Positions 44,710 to 54,448 of a stretch of DNA of 64,000 bases are shown here, piece by piece. The notes beneath the pieces are model-generated. The model saw nothing but the letters and a program-made list of their open reading frames with translations. It was not told the DNA's origin and did no database searches. The translations under genes were made by a program, and so were the position numbers. This DNA comes from Aromatoleum toluclasticum ATCC 700605 (GTDB lineage: Bacteria > Pseudomonadota > Gammaproteobacteria > Burkholderiales > Rhodocyclaceae): NCBI RefSeq assembly GCF_000378245.1, contig NZ_KB899496.1:186001-250000 (forward strand). Reading direction: 5' to 3'. Numbering within the stretch: the first letter of the stretch is position 1; the number at the start of each line of letters is the position of its first letter.

Positions 44710-44772
44710 AAAATATTTACACGAATGTTTTTGCCGGGATGTCCCCGGCGTTGCAGAAAGGGGTTTCCTATC

Positions 44773-45270
44773 GTGAGCAAGTCCACCGACCGCAAGCAAC
44801 CGGTGCAGGCGACCCCGCTGTCCGTCCTACAGCGCTTCCGGGTGCTCATCCGCACGGCACAGCGTCACTCCCAGTGGGTCGAAAAGCGGAGCGGCGTGAC
44901 CGGCGCGCAACTATGGGCGATGCAGGAATTGCTCGAAGAGCCAGAGCTGCGTGTCGGCGAGCTCGCCAAACGGATGGCCCTGCATCAGTCGACCGCCTCG
45001 AACATGATCGACAAGCTCGAGACCAACGGCTTCGTCGCAAAGGCACGCACCAGCGCGGATCAGCGGGTCGTGCGACTGTCGCTGACGACGGCCGGACGCG
45101 AACTGCTGGCCCGGGCGCCGTCGCCCGCCCGCGGAGTCCTGCCGGAGGCCCTGCGGCTGCTCGATGCCGCGTCCCAGGCACGCCTGCAGGAGGAACTCGA
45201 CGGCCTGTTGCAGCAAATCAAGGGGCTCGACGAGGGTTTCGGCATGCAGCCCTTGCCCTTCACCGAATAA
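44773..45270 (+). CDS. MarR-family transcriptional regulator
   Basis: This 165-residue protein has the winged-helix core LWAMQELLEEPELRVGELAKRMALHQSTASNMIDKLETNGFV (residues about 48-90, abbreviated) and the wing TSADQRVVRLSLT with the conserved D-X-R. MarR proteins repress divergent genes and respond to phenolic or oxidative ligands. The start is GTG (44773), backed by AAAGGGG 9 nt upstream; there is no suitable ATG. It is divergent from clcB and convergent with the VWA gene (33-bp gap). Confidence 0.88.
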   Translation: MSKSTDRKQPVQATPLSVLQRFRVLIRTAQRHSQWVEKRSGVTGAQLWAMQELLEEPELRVGELAKRMALHQSTASNMIDKLETNGFVAKARTSADQRVVRLSLTTAGRELLARAPSPARGVLPEALRLLDAASQARLQEELDGLLQQIKGLDEGFGMQPLPFTE

Positions 45271-45303
45271 GCGTCGCGTTCCGCTGCGCCGTCGATCGGG
45301 CGC

Positions 45304-46482
45304 TCAGGTCTTTTTCGACAGCTGCCGCATTGCGCGTTCCAGCCCCTCGAGCGTCATCGGATACATGCGCTGGGCCATGATGCCGTTGATGATCTCGATC
45401 GACTGCCGATAAGGCCAGAGGCGCTCCGGTTCCGGATTGAGCCATGTTGCGGCCGGCCAGGCATCGAGCAGCCGGCGCAGCCAGTCGGCGCCCGGTTCCT
45501 GGTTCATGTGCTCGATCGATCCGTGCTGGTGCAGGATTTCGTACGGGCTCATCGTCGCGTCGCCGACGAAGATCAGCTTGTAGTCCGGACCATATTTGTG
45601 GATCAGGTCATGGACCGGGATCCGCTCCGCGTGGCGACGGCGACTGTCGCGCCACACCGATTCGTACACGCAGTTGTGGAAATAGAAGTGCTCGAGATGC
45701 TTGAATTCCGCCCGGCACGCTGAGAACAGCTCCTCGCATGCCTTGACGTGGTCGTCCATCGATCCGCCCACATCCAGGAACAGCAGCACCTTCACCGCAT
45801 TGTGGCGCTCCGGCCGCATCATCAGGTCCAGCCAGCCGGCATTGCGGGCGGTCGCAGCGATCGTGCCGTCGAGATCCAGTTCCTCAGCGGCGCCCTCGCG
45901 CGCGAAGCGCCTCAGCCGTCTCAGCGCAACCTTGATGTTGCGCGTGCCGAGATCCAGCGAATCGTCCAGATTGCGGTACTCGCGCTTCTCCCACACCTTG
46001 ATCGCGGTGCGATTGCCGGCGGACTCGCCGCCGACCCGGATCCCCTCCGGATGATAGCCGCTGTTGCCGAAGGGTGATTTGCCGCCGGTGCCGATCCACT
46101 TCGAACCGCCCTGATGGCGGCCCTTCTGTTCCTCGAGGCGCTTGCGGAACTCGTCCATCAGCTTGTCCCAGCCGAGTTTCTCGAGCTGTGCCTTTTCCTC
46201 GGGCGACAGATGCTTCTTCATCATTGCGCGCAGCCACTCTTCGGGCAGTTCCTTGTCCAGGCCCGGAATCTCCGTCACGCCCTTGAAGTACACAGCGAAA
46301 GCCTGGTCGAAACGGTCGTAACGCGACTCATCCTTGACCAGGCAGGTGCGCGCGTAAAAGTAGAACTCGTCGATTGCTTGGCCGCACACGCCGTCGCGCA
46401 AGCCTTCCAGCAGCGTGAGGAACTCCCGCGTCGACACGGGCAGCTTGCTCGCCTTCAGATGCAGAAAAAAGTCTATGAGCAT
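45304..46482 (-). CDS. VWA-domain protein (COG3825/CoxE-like)
   Basis: A 392-residue protein. The N-terminal half (LHLKASKLPVSTREFLTLL, then PEEWLRAMMKKHLSPEEKA) is typical of COG3825, and the C-terminal half is a von Willebrand A domain whose metal site reads LDVGGSMDD (DXGXS, as usual in this family) around residue 235. It is probably cytoplasmic and works with the adjacent MoxR ATPase, the gene for which ends 56 bp upstream. Such pairs assist assembly or metal insertion of enzymes, for example CO dehydrogenase; the client here is unknown. No client enzyme gene is adjacent. Confidence 0.87.
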   Translation of the reverse strand: MLIDFFLHLKASKLPVSTREFLTLLEGLRDGVCGQAIDEFYFYARTCLVKDESRYDRFDQAFAVYFKGVTEIPGLDKELPEEWLRAMMKKHLSPEEKAQLEKLGWDKLMDEFRKRLEEQKGRHQGGSKWIGTGGKSPFGNSGYHPEGIRVGGESAGNRTAIKVWEKREYRNLDDSLDLGTRNIKVALRRLRRFAREGAAEELDLDGTIAATARNAGWLDLMMRPERHNAVKVLLFLDVGGSMDDHVKACEELFSACRAEFKHLEHFYFHNCVYESVWRDSRRRHAERIPVHDLIHKYGPDYKLIFVGDATMSPYEILHQHGSIEHMNQEPGADWLRRLLDAWPAATWLNPEPERLWPYRQSIEIINGIMAQRMYPMTLEGLERAMRQLSKKT

Positions 46483-46538
46483 GGTCCTTGCCCTTCATCG
46501 CGCCCTTCGGCCCTTGATCTCGAATCGACGCCTGCCCG

Positions 46539-47381
46539 TCAGCGATTGTTGCGCGCCATGAACACGAGCCGCTCGAACAGATGGAGATCCTGCTCGTTCT
46601 TCAGCAGCGCGCCCGCAAGGGGCGGCACGACCGCGCGCTGGTCCTGCGAGCGCAGCGCCTCGGGGGGGATGTCCTCTGCCACCAGCAGCTTCAGCCAGTC
46701 GATCAGTTCCGACGTGGAGGGCTTCTTCTTCAGGCCCGGGACGTCGCGCAGCCCGAAGAACACCTCGAGCGCCTCGCGCAGGAGATCCTTCTTCAGGTCC
46801 GGGAAGTGCACGTCCACGATCCGCTGCATCGTGTCGCGGTCGGGGAAGCGGATGTAGTGGAAGAAGCAGCGGCGCAGGAAGGCGTCCGGCAACTCCTTCT
46901 CGTTGTTCGAGGTGATGAAGACGATGGGCCGGTGGCGCGCCTGGATCGTCTTGCGCGTCTCGTACACGTGGAATTCCATGCGGTCGAGCTCGCGCAGCAG
47001 ATCGTTGGGAAACTCGATGTCCGCCTTGTCGATTTCGTCGATCAGCACCACGCACGGGTTTTCGGATTCGAAGGCCTGCCACAGCACGCCCTTGACGATG
47101 TAATTGGCGATGTCCTTGACGCGGTCGTCGCCCAGTTGCGAATCGCGCAGGCGCGAAACGGCATCGTATTCGTACAGCCCCTGCTGAGCCTTGGTGGTCG
47201 ACTTGATGTGCCACTGCAGCAGCGGCAGACCCAGCGCTTCGGCCACCTCTTCGGCCAGCATGGTCTTGCCCGTGCCGGGCTCGCCCTTGATCAGGAGCGG
47301 CCGTTGCAGCTTGATCGCCGCGTTTACCGCGAGCATCAGGTCCGGGGTGGCAACGTAATCGCGTGATCCTTCGAAGCGCAT
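46539..47381 (-). CDS. MoxR-family AAA+ ATPase
   Basis: This 280-residue AAA+ protein has Walker A GEPGTGKTML (about 37-46), Walker B VVLIDEIDKAD (about 105-115), sensor 1 ITSNNEKELPDAFLRRC with the arginine finger, and the short C-terminal lid typical of MoxR. It acts with the VWA protein encoded downstream as a chaperone-like module. It is transcribed leftward ahead of the VWA gene, and a hybrid kinase gene lies upstream (56-bp gap). The ATG at 47379-47381 begins MRFEGSRDYVATPDL. Confidence 0.92.
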   Translation of the reverse strand: MRFEGSRDYVATPDLMLAVNAAIKLQRPLLIKGEPGTGKTMLAEEVAEALGLPLLQWHIKSTTKAQQGLYEYDAVSRLRDSQLGDDRVKDIANYIVKGVLWQAFESENPCVVLIDEIDKADIEFPNDLLRELDRMEFHVYETRKTIQARHRPIVFITSNNEKELPDAFLRRCFFHYIRFPDRDTMQRIVDVHFPDLKKDLLREALEVFFGLRDVPGLKKKPSTSELIDWLKLLVAEDIPPEALRSQDQRAVVPPLAGALLKNEQDLHLFERLVFMARNNR

Positions 47382-47436
47382 GGGGGTTCCTTTCGTTGGC
47401 GAACGCCTATTATATGGGCTCCACCAACTCAGGACA

Positions 47437-48579
47437 CTACGAGTTCGGCGCGCACGCCGGTATCGGCCATTCGAGATGGAAGCTCGCGCCCTGTCCGGGG
47501 GTGCTTTCGGCCCAGCAGCGGCCCTGCATGCGCGCGGCGGCCTTGCGCACGATCGCCAGCCCGATCCCTGTGCCGGGATATTCGTCGTCGCGGTGAAGCC
47601 GGTGAAAGATGTCGAAGATGCGCTCGTGGTGGCACATGTCGAAGCCGATGCCGTTGTCGTGCACCGAGATGCGGTACCGGCCCGCTTCGCAGGTGCACGC
47701 GATCACGATGCGGGGATTTGCCACGCCGGCGGAAAACTTCAGCGCGTTGCCCAACAGGTTGCGCAGCGCATGCATCAGTCCGCTGCGATCGGCCAGGATC
47801 GAGGCGCAGGAAGGCGCAAGCTCGACCGCTGCGCGGTTGCGGCCGATTTCGGCGCTGAAGTCCGCGATCAGCCGTGACGTCAAGTTCCGCACGTCAATCT
47901 CCGCAAAGGCTACCGGAGCGCGTTCGACGCGCGAGTATTCGAGCAGATCGTCGATCAGGAGGCCCATGCGTTCGGTGCCCTCCAGTATCCGCTCGAGAGA
48001 GGCGCGCCCGTCCCCGGAAAGCCGCGTGGCTTCGCTCGAAGCAAGCAGGCTGCCGTAGCCGTTGATCGCACGGAGAGGCGATTTCAGGTCGTGTGCGACC
48101 GCGTACGTGAAACACTCCAGTTCATGATTGACTCCGCGCAGCGCCGCGTTGGTGCGCGCGAGCTCGTCGCGTGACCGTTCGAGGTCGCGATACAGCCCGA
48201 GGGTGCGCATCGCCGATCGCAGCTTCGCTTCGAGGATCTCGAACTCCACGGGCTTCACGAGGTAATCGTCGCCGCCGGCGTGAAGGCCCTCGACCAGGTT
48301 GGCGCAACCGCCGAGTACGGTCATGTAGATCACGGGTACCCAGCGGCCGTCGCACATCGACTTGATCCGCCGCGTCGTCTCGAAACCGTTCACGCCCGGC
48401 AGCATGACGTCCATGAGCACGAGATCGGCAGGCGTCGCCGCGAACACGTCGAGCGCCATCTCGCCCGATTCCACGAGCCGGACTTTCTGCCCGAGGCTCT
48501 GCAGCAGCATGACCATGCGCTCGCCCTGGAGCAGATCGTCTTCGACGAGCAGGATCGAGAGTTCGGGTAGCGCTTCCAT
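47437..48579 (-). CDS. hybrid receiver-histidine kinase (soluble)
   Basis: This 380-residue protein has an N-terminal receiver domain (residues 8-125) with EDD and the phosphoacceptor Asp57 in LVLMDVMLPG plus Lys109 in YLVKP. A short coiled-coil linker leads to the HisKA dimerisation helix (AVAHDLKSPL, His163) and a HATPase_c domain with NLLGNALKFS, DNGIGFD and GTGIGLAIV. There are no transmembrane segments or PAS domain, so it is likely to receive a phosphate or partner signal in the cytoplasm. A separate output regulator is not adjacent. Confidence 0.92.
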   Translation of the reverse strand: MEALPELSILLVEDDLLQGERMVMLLQSLGQKVRLVESGEMALDVFAATPADLVLMDVMLPGVNGFETTRRIKSMCDGRWVPVIYMTVLGGCANLVEGLHAGGDDYLVKPVEFEILEAKLRSAMRTLGLYRDLERSRDELARTNAALRGVNHELECFTYAVAHDLKSPLRAINGYGSLLASSEATRLSGDGRASLERILEGTERMGLLIDDLLEYSRVERAPVAFAEIDVRNLTSRLIADFSAEIGRNRAAVELAPSCASILADRSGLMHALRNLLGNALKFSAGVANPRIVIACTCEAGRYRISVHDNGIGFDMCHHERIFDIFHRLHRDDEYPGTGIGLAIVRKAAARMQGRCWAESTPGQGASFHLEWPIPACAPNS

Positions 48580-48679
48580 GTGCGGCAGAACTCCTCGGGA
48601 ACATACCCGCGGAACGCAAGGGTCGGCGGGGCGCCTGGAGCCCCGGCAAGGGGGCTGCGTCAGCGCAGTCTACACTGCG

Positions 48680-49105
48680 TCAACCTGCGCGGCGAAGCAC
48701 GCAGCTGACATAAGCCTCGCCGTCGGGCTGCCGGTTGTTTCGCTGTGCGTCGAACATCGTCTCGCCGAGGCACTCGAGGACGTCGTGCAGGGCCGCGTGC
48801 CGGTCGCCGCGTCGCGCCTGACACGACTCGAAAGCGGCGCGCAACCCTGGGGGCTGGTCGATGGACAGCTGTTCCTCGATCGCGAGATGTAGCGAGAGAT
48901 GCAGGAAAGGATTGAGCTGTCCCCCTTCGGGCGGAAATTCCCTGGCGACCGCTTCGGGGTCTTCGAGCAGCGAGTGGTATTCCGGGTGGAGCAGGATGAG
49001 GTCGTTGGCGATGTGTTCGATCGGCGTCAGAACCTCCTTCGCGAGGTATTTTCGCCAGCTCTCGATGAAGAAGGTGCGGACCTGATCGCGGGATGGATTG
49101 AACAT
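48680..49105 (-). CDS. DUF1841-family protein
   Basis: A 141-residue cytoplasmic protein of a family restricted mainly to beta- and gammaproteobacteria. It starts MFNPSRDQVRTFFIESWRKY and contains HPEYHSLLEDPE and NPFLHLSLHLAIEEQLSIDQPPG, shown here in part; the histidine-rich NPFLHLSLHL block is the family signature. The biochemical function is unknown. It lies 21 bp downstream of nth and may be co-transcribed with the rnf-nth operon, a neighbourhood often seen for this family. Confidence 0.85.
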   Translation of the reverse strand: MFNPSRDQVRTFFIESWRKYLAKEVLTPIEHIANDLILLHPEYHSLLEDPEAVAREFPPEGGQLNPFLHLSLHLAIEEQLSIDQPPGLRAAFESCQARRGDRHAALHDVLECLGETMFDAQRNNRQPDGEAYVSCVLRRAG

Positions 49106-49126
49106 TTCGTCTCGGTCGGTGGTGGG

Positions 49127-49759
49127 TTAGGCGGTTTTGTCGCGGAAGTCGCACAAGTCGCGCACGAGGCACTCGCCGCACCTGGGCTTGCGCGCGGTGC
49201 ACACGTAACGGCCGTGCAGGATGAGCCAGTGGTGGGCGTCACGCAGATAATCCTTGGGCACGCGTCGCATCAGGGCATGCTCCACGGCAAGCACATCCTT
49301 TCCGGGCGCCAGCCCGGTACGGTTCGCAAGGCGGAAGATGTGCGTGTCGACAGCCATCACGGGCTCGCCGAACACCGTGTTCAGTACCACATTGGCGGTC
49401 TTTCGGCCGACGCCGGGCAGCGCCTCCAGAGCGCTTCGGTCGCGCGGCACCTCGCCGCCATGGCGTTCGAGCAGCAGGTGCGACAGCGCAACGACGTTCC
49501 TCGCCTTGTTGCGATACAGGCCGATGGTACGGATATGCGCGGCGACGCCTTCCTCGCCCAGCGTGATGATCGCTTCCGGCGTCGGGGCGTCCGCGAACAG
49601 GCCTCGCGTCGCAAGATTCACGCTCTTGTCGGTCGCCTGGGCAGACAGGACCACGGCGACCAGCAACTGGAACGGCGATCCGTATTCGAGCTCGGTCGTT
49701 GGCTGCGGGTTTGCTTCGGCGAGACGGCGAAAGAACTCGCGGATGGACTCCCGTTTCAT
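49127..49759 (-). CDS. nth: endonuclease III (Nth)
   Basis: This 210-residue DNA glycosylase/AP lyase has the helix-hairpin-helix LEALPGVGRKTANVVLN with catalytic Lys120 region and MAVDTHIFRLANR with catalytic Asp. The C-terminal 4Fe-4S ligands are complete in the C-X6-C-X2-C-X5-C spacing (CTARKPRCGECLVRDLC). It removes oxidised pyrimidines. It follows rnfE with a 14-bp gap, the same linkage as rsxE-nth in E. coli. Confidence 0.94.
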   Translation of the reverse strand: MKRESIREFFRRLAEANPQPTTELEYGSPFQLLVAVVLSAQATDKSVNLATRGLFADAPTPEAIITLGEEGVAAHIRTIGLYRNKARNVVALSHLLLERHGGEVPRDRSALEALPGVGRKTANVVLNTVFGEPVMAVDTHIFRLANRTGLAPGKDVLAVEHALMRRVPKDYLRDAHHWLILHGRYVCTARKPRCGECLVRDLCDFRDKTA

Positions 49760-49773
49760 TCCTGCCGCCGGAA

Positions 49774-50472
49774 TCAGGCCGCGGACGCAGGCTGGTCGGC
49801 TGCCGGCTCCATCGGCCCCTGCGCCCTGGCCTTCCTTTTCGCCGCGCGGCTGCGGATTACGTTCGACAACGCGATCAGGCAGGCGAGAGCGAAGAAAGCT
49901 CCGGGGGGGAGGATACCAATCAGGAAGCCCGGATAGTCGGGGCCGAACACGGAGATCGGAGAAAGTCCCGGGAAGATCATCTCGATACCGGAGAACAATG
50001 TGCCATTGCCCGCCAATTCACGCAGTCCGCCCAGCACGGAAAGAAGGGAAACAAGACCCAGGCCCATCATGATGCCGTCGACCGTCGAGGAAACCGGATC
50101 GTTCTTCGCCGCATAGGCCTCCACGCGCGCCAGCACGATGCAGTTCGTGACGATCAGGGGGATGAAGATCCCCAGCACCAGATAGAGCTCGTGGAAGTAC
50201 GCGTTGAAGGCGAGGTCGACGACCGTGGTCAGCGCCGCAATGATCAGGATGAAGACCGGGATGCGGATCTCGTAGGGAATGAAGTTACGCAGCGATGCGA
50301 CGGCGAGGTTCGACACCGCCATCACCATCACGGTGGCCAAGCCCAGGCTCGCCGCGTTCACGATGCTCGTGCTCACGGCCAGGATGGGGCACAGACCAAG
50401 CAGCTGCACGAGGCCCGTATTCTGGCGCCACAGGCCGTTCCAGGCCGCTTCGCGAAAGCTTTGCAGATTCAT
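49774..50472 (-). CDS. rnfE: Rnf complex subunit E
   Basis: A 232-residue inner-membrane subunit with six hydrophobic segments, including LLGLCPILAVSTSI, LVLGIFIPLIVTNCIVLARVEAYA and MIFPGLSPISVFGPDYPGFLIGI. RnfE and RnfA are homologous, opposite-facing membrane subunits that contribute to the ion path and a shared Fe-S site. The conserved Cys in LGLCP and TNCIV are present. It sits between rnfG and nth. Confidence 0.93.
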   Translation of the reverse strand: MNLQSFREAAWNGLWRQNTGLVQLLGLCPILAVSTSIVNAASLGLATVMVMAVSNLAVASLRNFIPYEIRIPVFILIIAALTTVVDLAFNAYFHELYLVLGIFIPLIVTNCIVLARVEAYAAKNDPVSSTVDGIMMGLGLVSLLSVLGGLRELAGNGTLFSGIEMIFPGLSPISVFGPDYPGFLIGILPPGAFFALACLIALSNVIRSRAAKRKARAQGPMEPAADQPASAA

Positions 50473-50485
50473 TCACCGTTCTCCG

Positions 50486-51148
50486 TCAGAGTCTTCCGCC
50501 CGCCTGAACGGCGAACAGCGCATCGCGTTGGCGGATTGCGTAGTCGACGGCCCGCGCAGTCGCGTTCGTCACCGCGCGGGCGCTGATCGTTGCGCCACTG
50601 CGGTAGGCGAAGATGCCGCCATCGCGTTTGACTTTCCATTTGTCGAGCCCGACGTCCGTAAACGAGACGCCGGTAAATTGTCCAATCCAGGGTTGCGACT
50701 TGTTGCGGTCCTTGTTCGGATCGATGTAGTCGCCCAAGCCCGGGGTTTCCCTGTGTCCCGTGACGCGGACGCCGCTCACGCGCCCGTCGACGCCGACGGC
50801 CATCACCAGCTGGATCCGCCCGGCGTAGCCGTCGGGTGCGACAACCTCCATCACCAGCGCGGCGGGCTGGCCGGCGAGGCGCGCGCGGAAAACATGTCCG
50901 CCCTGGTCGAGACCGAGTTCCGGGGTCGGGCCGAGCGCGACGGAATCCTCGATCAGCACGTTGTCGTAGGAGGAGGGCGGCAGCACCTCCCTGATCAGGC
51001 GCATCTTCCCTTCCAGCGCAGAAGCCTCGATCGCCGGACGGGTGAGTTCGAAAGTCCCCGACATGAGCGCCGTGAAGGCCATGGTGAACAAGACCATGAT
51101 GCCGGCCGTACGCACGGAAGTCCGTGCCGCAGTGTAACGGGCGCTCAT
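50486..51148 (-). CDS. rnfG: Rnf complex subunit G (covalent FMN)
   Basis: This 220-residue protein has one N-terminal membrane helix (AGIMVLFTMAFTALMSG, about 15-31) and a periplasmic FMN-binding domain. The covalent FMN site SGATISARAV (Thr about 187) and the GHRETPGLGDYI motif are intact. The ATG at 51146-51148 overlaps the rnfD stop as ATGA. It takes part in electron transfer between ferredoxin and NAD with ion translocation. Confidence 0.93.
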   Translation of the reverse strand: MSARYTAARTSVRTAGIMVLFTMAFTALMSGTFELTRPAIEASALEGKMRLIREVLPPSSYDNVLIEDSVALGPTPELGLDQGGHVFRARLAGQPAALVMEVVAPDGYAGRIQLVMAVGVDGRVSGVRVTGHRETPGLGDYIDPNKDRNKSQPWIGQFTGVSFTDVGLDKWKVKRDGGIFAYRSGATISARAVTNATARAVDYAIRQRDALFAVQAGGRL

Positions 51149-52152
51149 CGTGCCTTGTCTCCCCTGTGTCCGAAGACTCGCGGTTGCGTGTTCATGTCGA
51201 TCAGCGGCACGCAGATGTTCAGCAGAAGCACCGCAAAGGCGACGCCCTCGGGGAAGGAGCCGAAGGCACGGATGACATAGGCGAGCAAGGCGATGCTGGC
51301 GGCGAAGATCAGCTTGCCGCGAGGGGTGGTCGCGCCCGAGACGGGATCCGTGACGATGAAGAACGCCCCCAACATGGCGCCGCCGCTCGCGAGGTGGAAC
51401 AGCGGCGACGCGTAATGTGCGGGATCGGCAGCCCAGAATGCCGCCGAGATTGCCGCGAGCGCGCCGAGGAAGGCAGCGGGCATGTGCCAGGTGATGATTC
51501 CCCGCGCCAGCAGATACAAGCCACCGAGGGCGTACGCCGGTGCTAGCCATTCCCACCCTCGGCCGCTCACGAGGCCGAAGTTGCCCTGGCTCATGATGGA
51601 CTGAACCGTTGCCCCCGCGGTCCGGAGTCCCGTCTTGATCGTATCGAGCGCGGTGGCGCTCGTGATGGCGTCGAGCTCGCGTGCACTGCCCAGTACCAGC
51701 CCCAGCTGCGTCGTGAAGTCCAGCTGGCCGGCGGCGGGCCACTTCGACATGAGGGCAGGGAAGGCAACGATCATTGCGCAGTACGCAACCATCGCCGGGT
51801 TGAACGGGTTCTGTCCGAGCCCGCCATAGAGATGCTTCACCGCTACGATCGCGATCAGCACGCCGAGTACGGTGGCCCACCACGGGAGGATGGGGGGGAA
51901 ACACAGCGCAAGCAGCCACGCCGTGACCACCGCAGACAAATCGGACAATGCGGGTGCGAGGGGCCTGCCGCGCAGCTTGAGCACCAGTGCCTCGCCGGCC
52001 AGCGCCGCAATCGTCGCGATTGCAAGGTTGACGAGCACGACCGCAGCGATCTGCCACGCGTATACGACGATCGCGGGGATCAGCGCGGTGAGGACCGCCA
52101 GCATCACCCCCTGGACGCTGGCTGGTTTGCGGATGTACGGAGAATTGATCAT
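51145..52152 (-). CDS. rnfD: Rnf complex subunit D
   Basis: A 335-residue membrane subunit with about nine or ten helices. The FMN-attachment motif TDPVSGATTPRGK (about residue 265) is present, as are GLGQNPFNPAMVAY and DAITSATALD. It starts one base after the rnfC stop; the N-terminus MINSPYIRKPASVQGVM is standard. The upstream extension that could be read from 52236 is coding sequence of rnfC in another frame. Confidence 0.93.
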   Translation of the reverse strand: MINSPYIRKPASVQGVMLAVLTALIPAIVVYAWQIAAVVLVNLAIATIAALAGEALVLKLRGRPLAPALSDLSAVVTAWLLALCFPPILPWWATVLGVLIAIVAVKHLYGGLGQNPFNPAMVAYCAMIVAFPALMSKWPAAGQLDFTTQLGLVLGSARELDAITSATALDTIKTGLRTAGATVQSIMSQGNFGLVSGRGWEWLAPAYALGGLYLLARGIITWHMPAAFLGALAAISAAFWAADPAHYASPLFHLASGGAMLGAFFIVTDPVSGATTPRGKLIFAASIALLAYVIRAFGSFPEGVAFAVLLLNICVPLIDMNTQPRVFGHRGDKAR

Positions 52153-52153
52153 G

Positions 52154-53803
52154 TCACGGCGCCTTGTCGGCGTCTTGCTGGTTGAGCTTCTCGCGGCGCG
52201 CGTCGATATCGGCGATCTCTGCCTGCACGTCCGCATTCAGGCCGTCGGTGTTCCTGGGCGTTACCGCCGCCTGCTGTTGTTTGGCACGGGCCAGCGCGGC
52301 GGCGACCAAGGCCTTCTTGGGGTCTTCGGGCTCGGCGGACGGGGCCGGCGTCTCCCCCGATTCGGTCAGTTTCGCGCGAGTTTCGGCGGCCTTCGCTGCA
52401 AGCTTGGCGGCTTTTTCCTCCTTTTCGCGTTCCTGGCGGAAATTGCGGAACTCGAAGCGCTCGCGCGCCAGGTCGGAAGCCTGCCGTTCGCGTTCGCGCG
52501 CCCAGATCTCGCCCTTGGCAAAGCGGTAGTAATCGACCAGCGGAATGCGCGAAGGACACACGAATGCGCAGCAGCCGCATTCGATGCAGTCGAACAGGTG
52601 GTACTCCTGCGCCTTGCCGAAATTCTTCGCGCGCGAGAACCAGTACAGCTCAAACGGCTGAAGTTCGGCCGGGCAGGCGCGTGCGCAGGCGCCGCAGCGG
52701 ATGCACGGCAGTTCGGGCGGCGGCGGCGGGAAGAGCGCAGGCGAGGCGGAGATGATGCAGTTCGTGCCCTTGGTTACCGGAACCGAGAGGCTCTGTAACT
52801 CGGTTCCCATCATCGGACCACCCATGAGGTAGCGGTCCGTATCCGCTTTCGGGCCCGCCAGCTGGAGCAGCTCTGCAACCTGGGTGCCGAGCAGCACTTC
52901 ATAGTTTCCGGGACGCGCGACGTTGCCGGTCAGTGTCACGACGCGGGAAACGAGTGGCTCGCCGAAGCGGATCGCGCGGTGCACGGCGTGAGCGGTCCCG
53001 ACGTTGAAGCACTGGACACCGAAATCGGTGCCGAGCTTGCCTTGCGGGATCTCGACGCCGGTCAGTACCCGGATCAGCTGCTTCTCGCCCCCCGCCGGGT
53101 AGAGCGTGGGAACCGGAACCACCGCGACTGCGTCGCCCAGTCCGCTCGCCGCCGCCTGCATCGCGGCGATCGCTTCCGGCTTGTTGTCCTCGATGCCGAC
53201 CCGTACCTGCTTCGCCCCGATCAGCTCGCGCAGGATCATCGCTCCCGACAGTACCTCCGGTGCGCGCTCGCGCATGAGGCGGTCGTCGCAGGTGATCCAG
53301 GGTTCGCATTCCGCACCGTTGATGACCAGCGTGTCGATTCCCCGTCCGCCCCCGAGCTTCACGTGGGTCGGGAAGCCTGCGCCACCCATGCCGACGATGC
53401 CGCAGCCGCGCAGCCAGGCGAGCGCTTCCTCGCGGGACACCGTGCGCAAATCGAGCGGCGTATGGTCTATCCAGCGGTCTTCCCCGTCCGGTTCGATCAC
53501 CACCGACAGGGTTTCGAGACCCGAGGCGTGCGCCATGGGATACGGCGCGATTTCCACGACAGTGCCCGAGGTGGAGGCGTGCACGCTCGTCCCGAGGCCG
53601 CCTTCGCCTTCGCCGATGTGCTCGCCCTTGAGCACCTTCTGCCCCGGCTCGACGAGACATCGCGCAGTTGAACGGATGCTCTGGCGCAGCGGAATGACGA
53701 GCCGCTTCGGCAGCGGCGCCTTCTGGATCGGAGCCCCGGACGACTCGTCCTTGTGCGATTCGGGCTTGACTCCACCCTTGAAACCGAAAAGGCGGTTGAT
53801 CAT
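52154..53803 (-). CDS. rnfC: Rnf complex subunit C (NADH-binding, two 4Fe-4S clusters)
   Basis: This 549-residue peripheral subunit has the flavin/NADH-binding fold ([15 protein letters not shown], about 145-160), and two 4Fe-4S motifs: [12 protein letters not shown] (about 370) and [12 protein letters not shown] (about 410). A charged, alanine-rich C-terminal tail (about 440-549) carries only one short [19 protein letters not shown] segment, so the repeat-rich tail seen in some enterobacterial RsxC proteins is shortened. The ATG overlaps the rnfB stop. Confidence 0.93.
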   Translation of the reverse strand: MINRLFGFKGGVKPESHKDESSGAPIQKAPLPKRLVIPLRQSIRSTARCLVEPGQKVLKGEHIGEGEGGLGTSVHASTSGTVVEIAPYPMAHASGLETLSVVIEPDGEDRWIDHTPLDLRTVSREEALAWLRGCGIVGMGGAGFPTHVKLGGGRGIDTLVINGAECEPWITCDDRLMRERAPEVLSGAMILRELIGAKQVRVGIEDNKPEAIAAMQAAASGLGDAVAVVPVPTLYPAGGEKQLIRVLTGVEIPQGKLGTDFGVQCFNVGTAHAVHRAIRFGEPLVSRVVTLTGNVARPGNYEVLLGTQVAELLQLAGPKADTDRYLMGGPMMGTELQSLSVPVTKGTNCIISASPALFPPPPPELPCIRCGACARACPAELQPFELYWFSRAKNFGKAQEYHLFDCIECGCCAFVCPSRIPLVDYYRFAKGEIWARERERQASDLARERFEFRNFRQEREKEEKAAKLAAKAAETRAKLTESGETPAPSAEPEDPKKALVAAALARAKQQQAAVTPRNTDGLNADVQAEIADIDARREKLNQQDADKAP

Positions 53804-54351
53804 GCCACGGACCTCAATTTATGCACCGGATAGTTCCATTTCCACGTTTCGACGGTCGCCGCAACAGGCACCATCGAGATGCAGTCGACCGGGCAGGGTG
53901 CAATGCACAGCTCGCACCCGGTGCAAAGCGCCGCCGCCACCGTGTGCATCTGCTTTGCGGCACCGACGATCGCATCGACCGGGCAGGCCTGAATACACAG
54001 GGTGCATCCGATGCACACCTGTTCGTCGATACGCGCGACCGATTTCGGTTTCTCCGTGCCGTGTTCTTCGGAGAGCGGCTTGACCTCACGCCCCAGCAGG
54101 TCGGCGAGCTTGCGGATTCCCTCTTCGCCGCCCGGCGGGCACTGGTTGATGTCCGCTTCCCCGTTCGAGATGGCTTGCGCGTAGGGCTTGCAGCCCGGGT
54201 AGCCGCACTGACCGCACTGGGTCTGGGGAAGAATGGCGTCGATCTTCTCGACCAGCGGATCGCCTTCGACCTTGAAGCGGATCGACGCGTAGCCCAGTGC
54301 TGCGCCGAGCACGATGGCGATGCCTGTCATGATGAGGATGGCGATCAACAT
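53800..54351 (-). CDS. rnfB: Rnf complex subunit B (ferredoxin-like)
   Basis: This 183-residue subunit has an N-terminal membrane helix ([20 protein letters not shown]), a 4Fe-4S domain ([19 protein letters not shown]) and two ferredoxin-type clusters ([16 protein letters not shown] and [16 protein letters not shown]). This is the usual electron-entry module of Rnf. The stop overlaps the rnfC start as ATGA. A 97-bp gap separates it from rnfA, and it may have its own ribosome-binding context. Confidence 0.94.
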   Translation of the reverse strand: MLIAILIMTGIAIVLGAALGYASIRFKVEGDPLVEKIDAILPQTQCGQCGYPGCKPYAQAISNGEADINQCPPGGEEGIRKLADLLGREVKPLSEEHGTEKPKSVARIDEQVCIGCTLCIQACPVDAIVGAAKQMHTVAAALCTGCELCIAPCPVDCISMVPVAATVETWKWNYPVHKLRSVA

Positions 54352-54448
54352 GGAGTGAGTGCCGAGTTCGAAGCGTCGGGGAGCAGTCCGTTGCCGGAAT
54401 GTTCCACCTGCGCCGGGTCAGAGTGGGATGAGGGTTCGACGACGAGTT

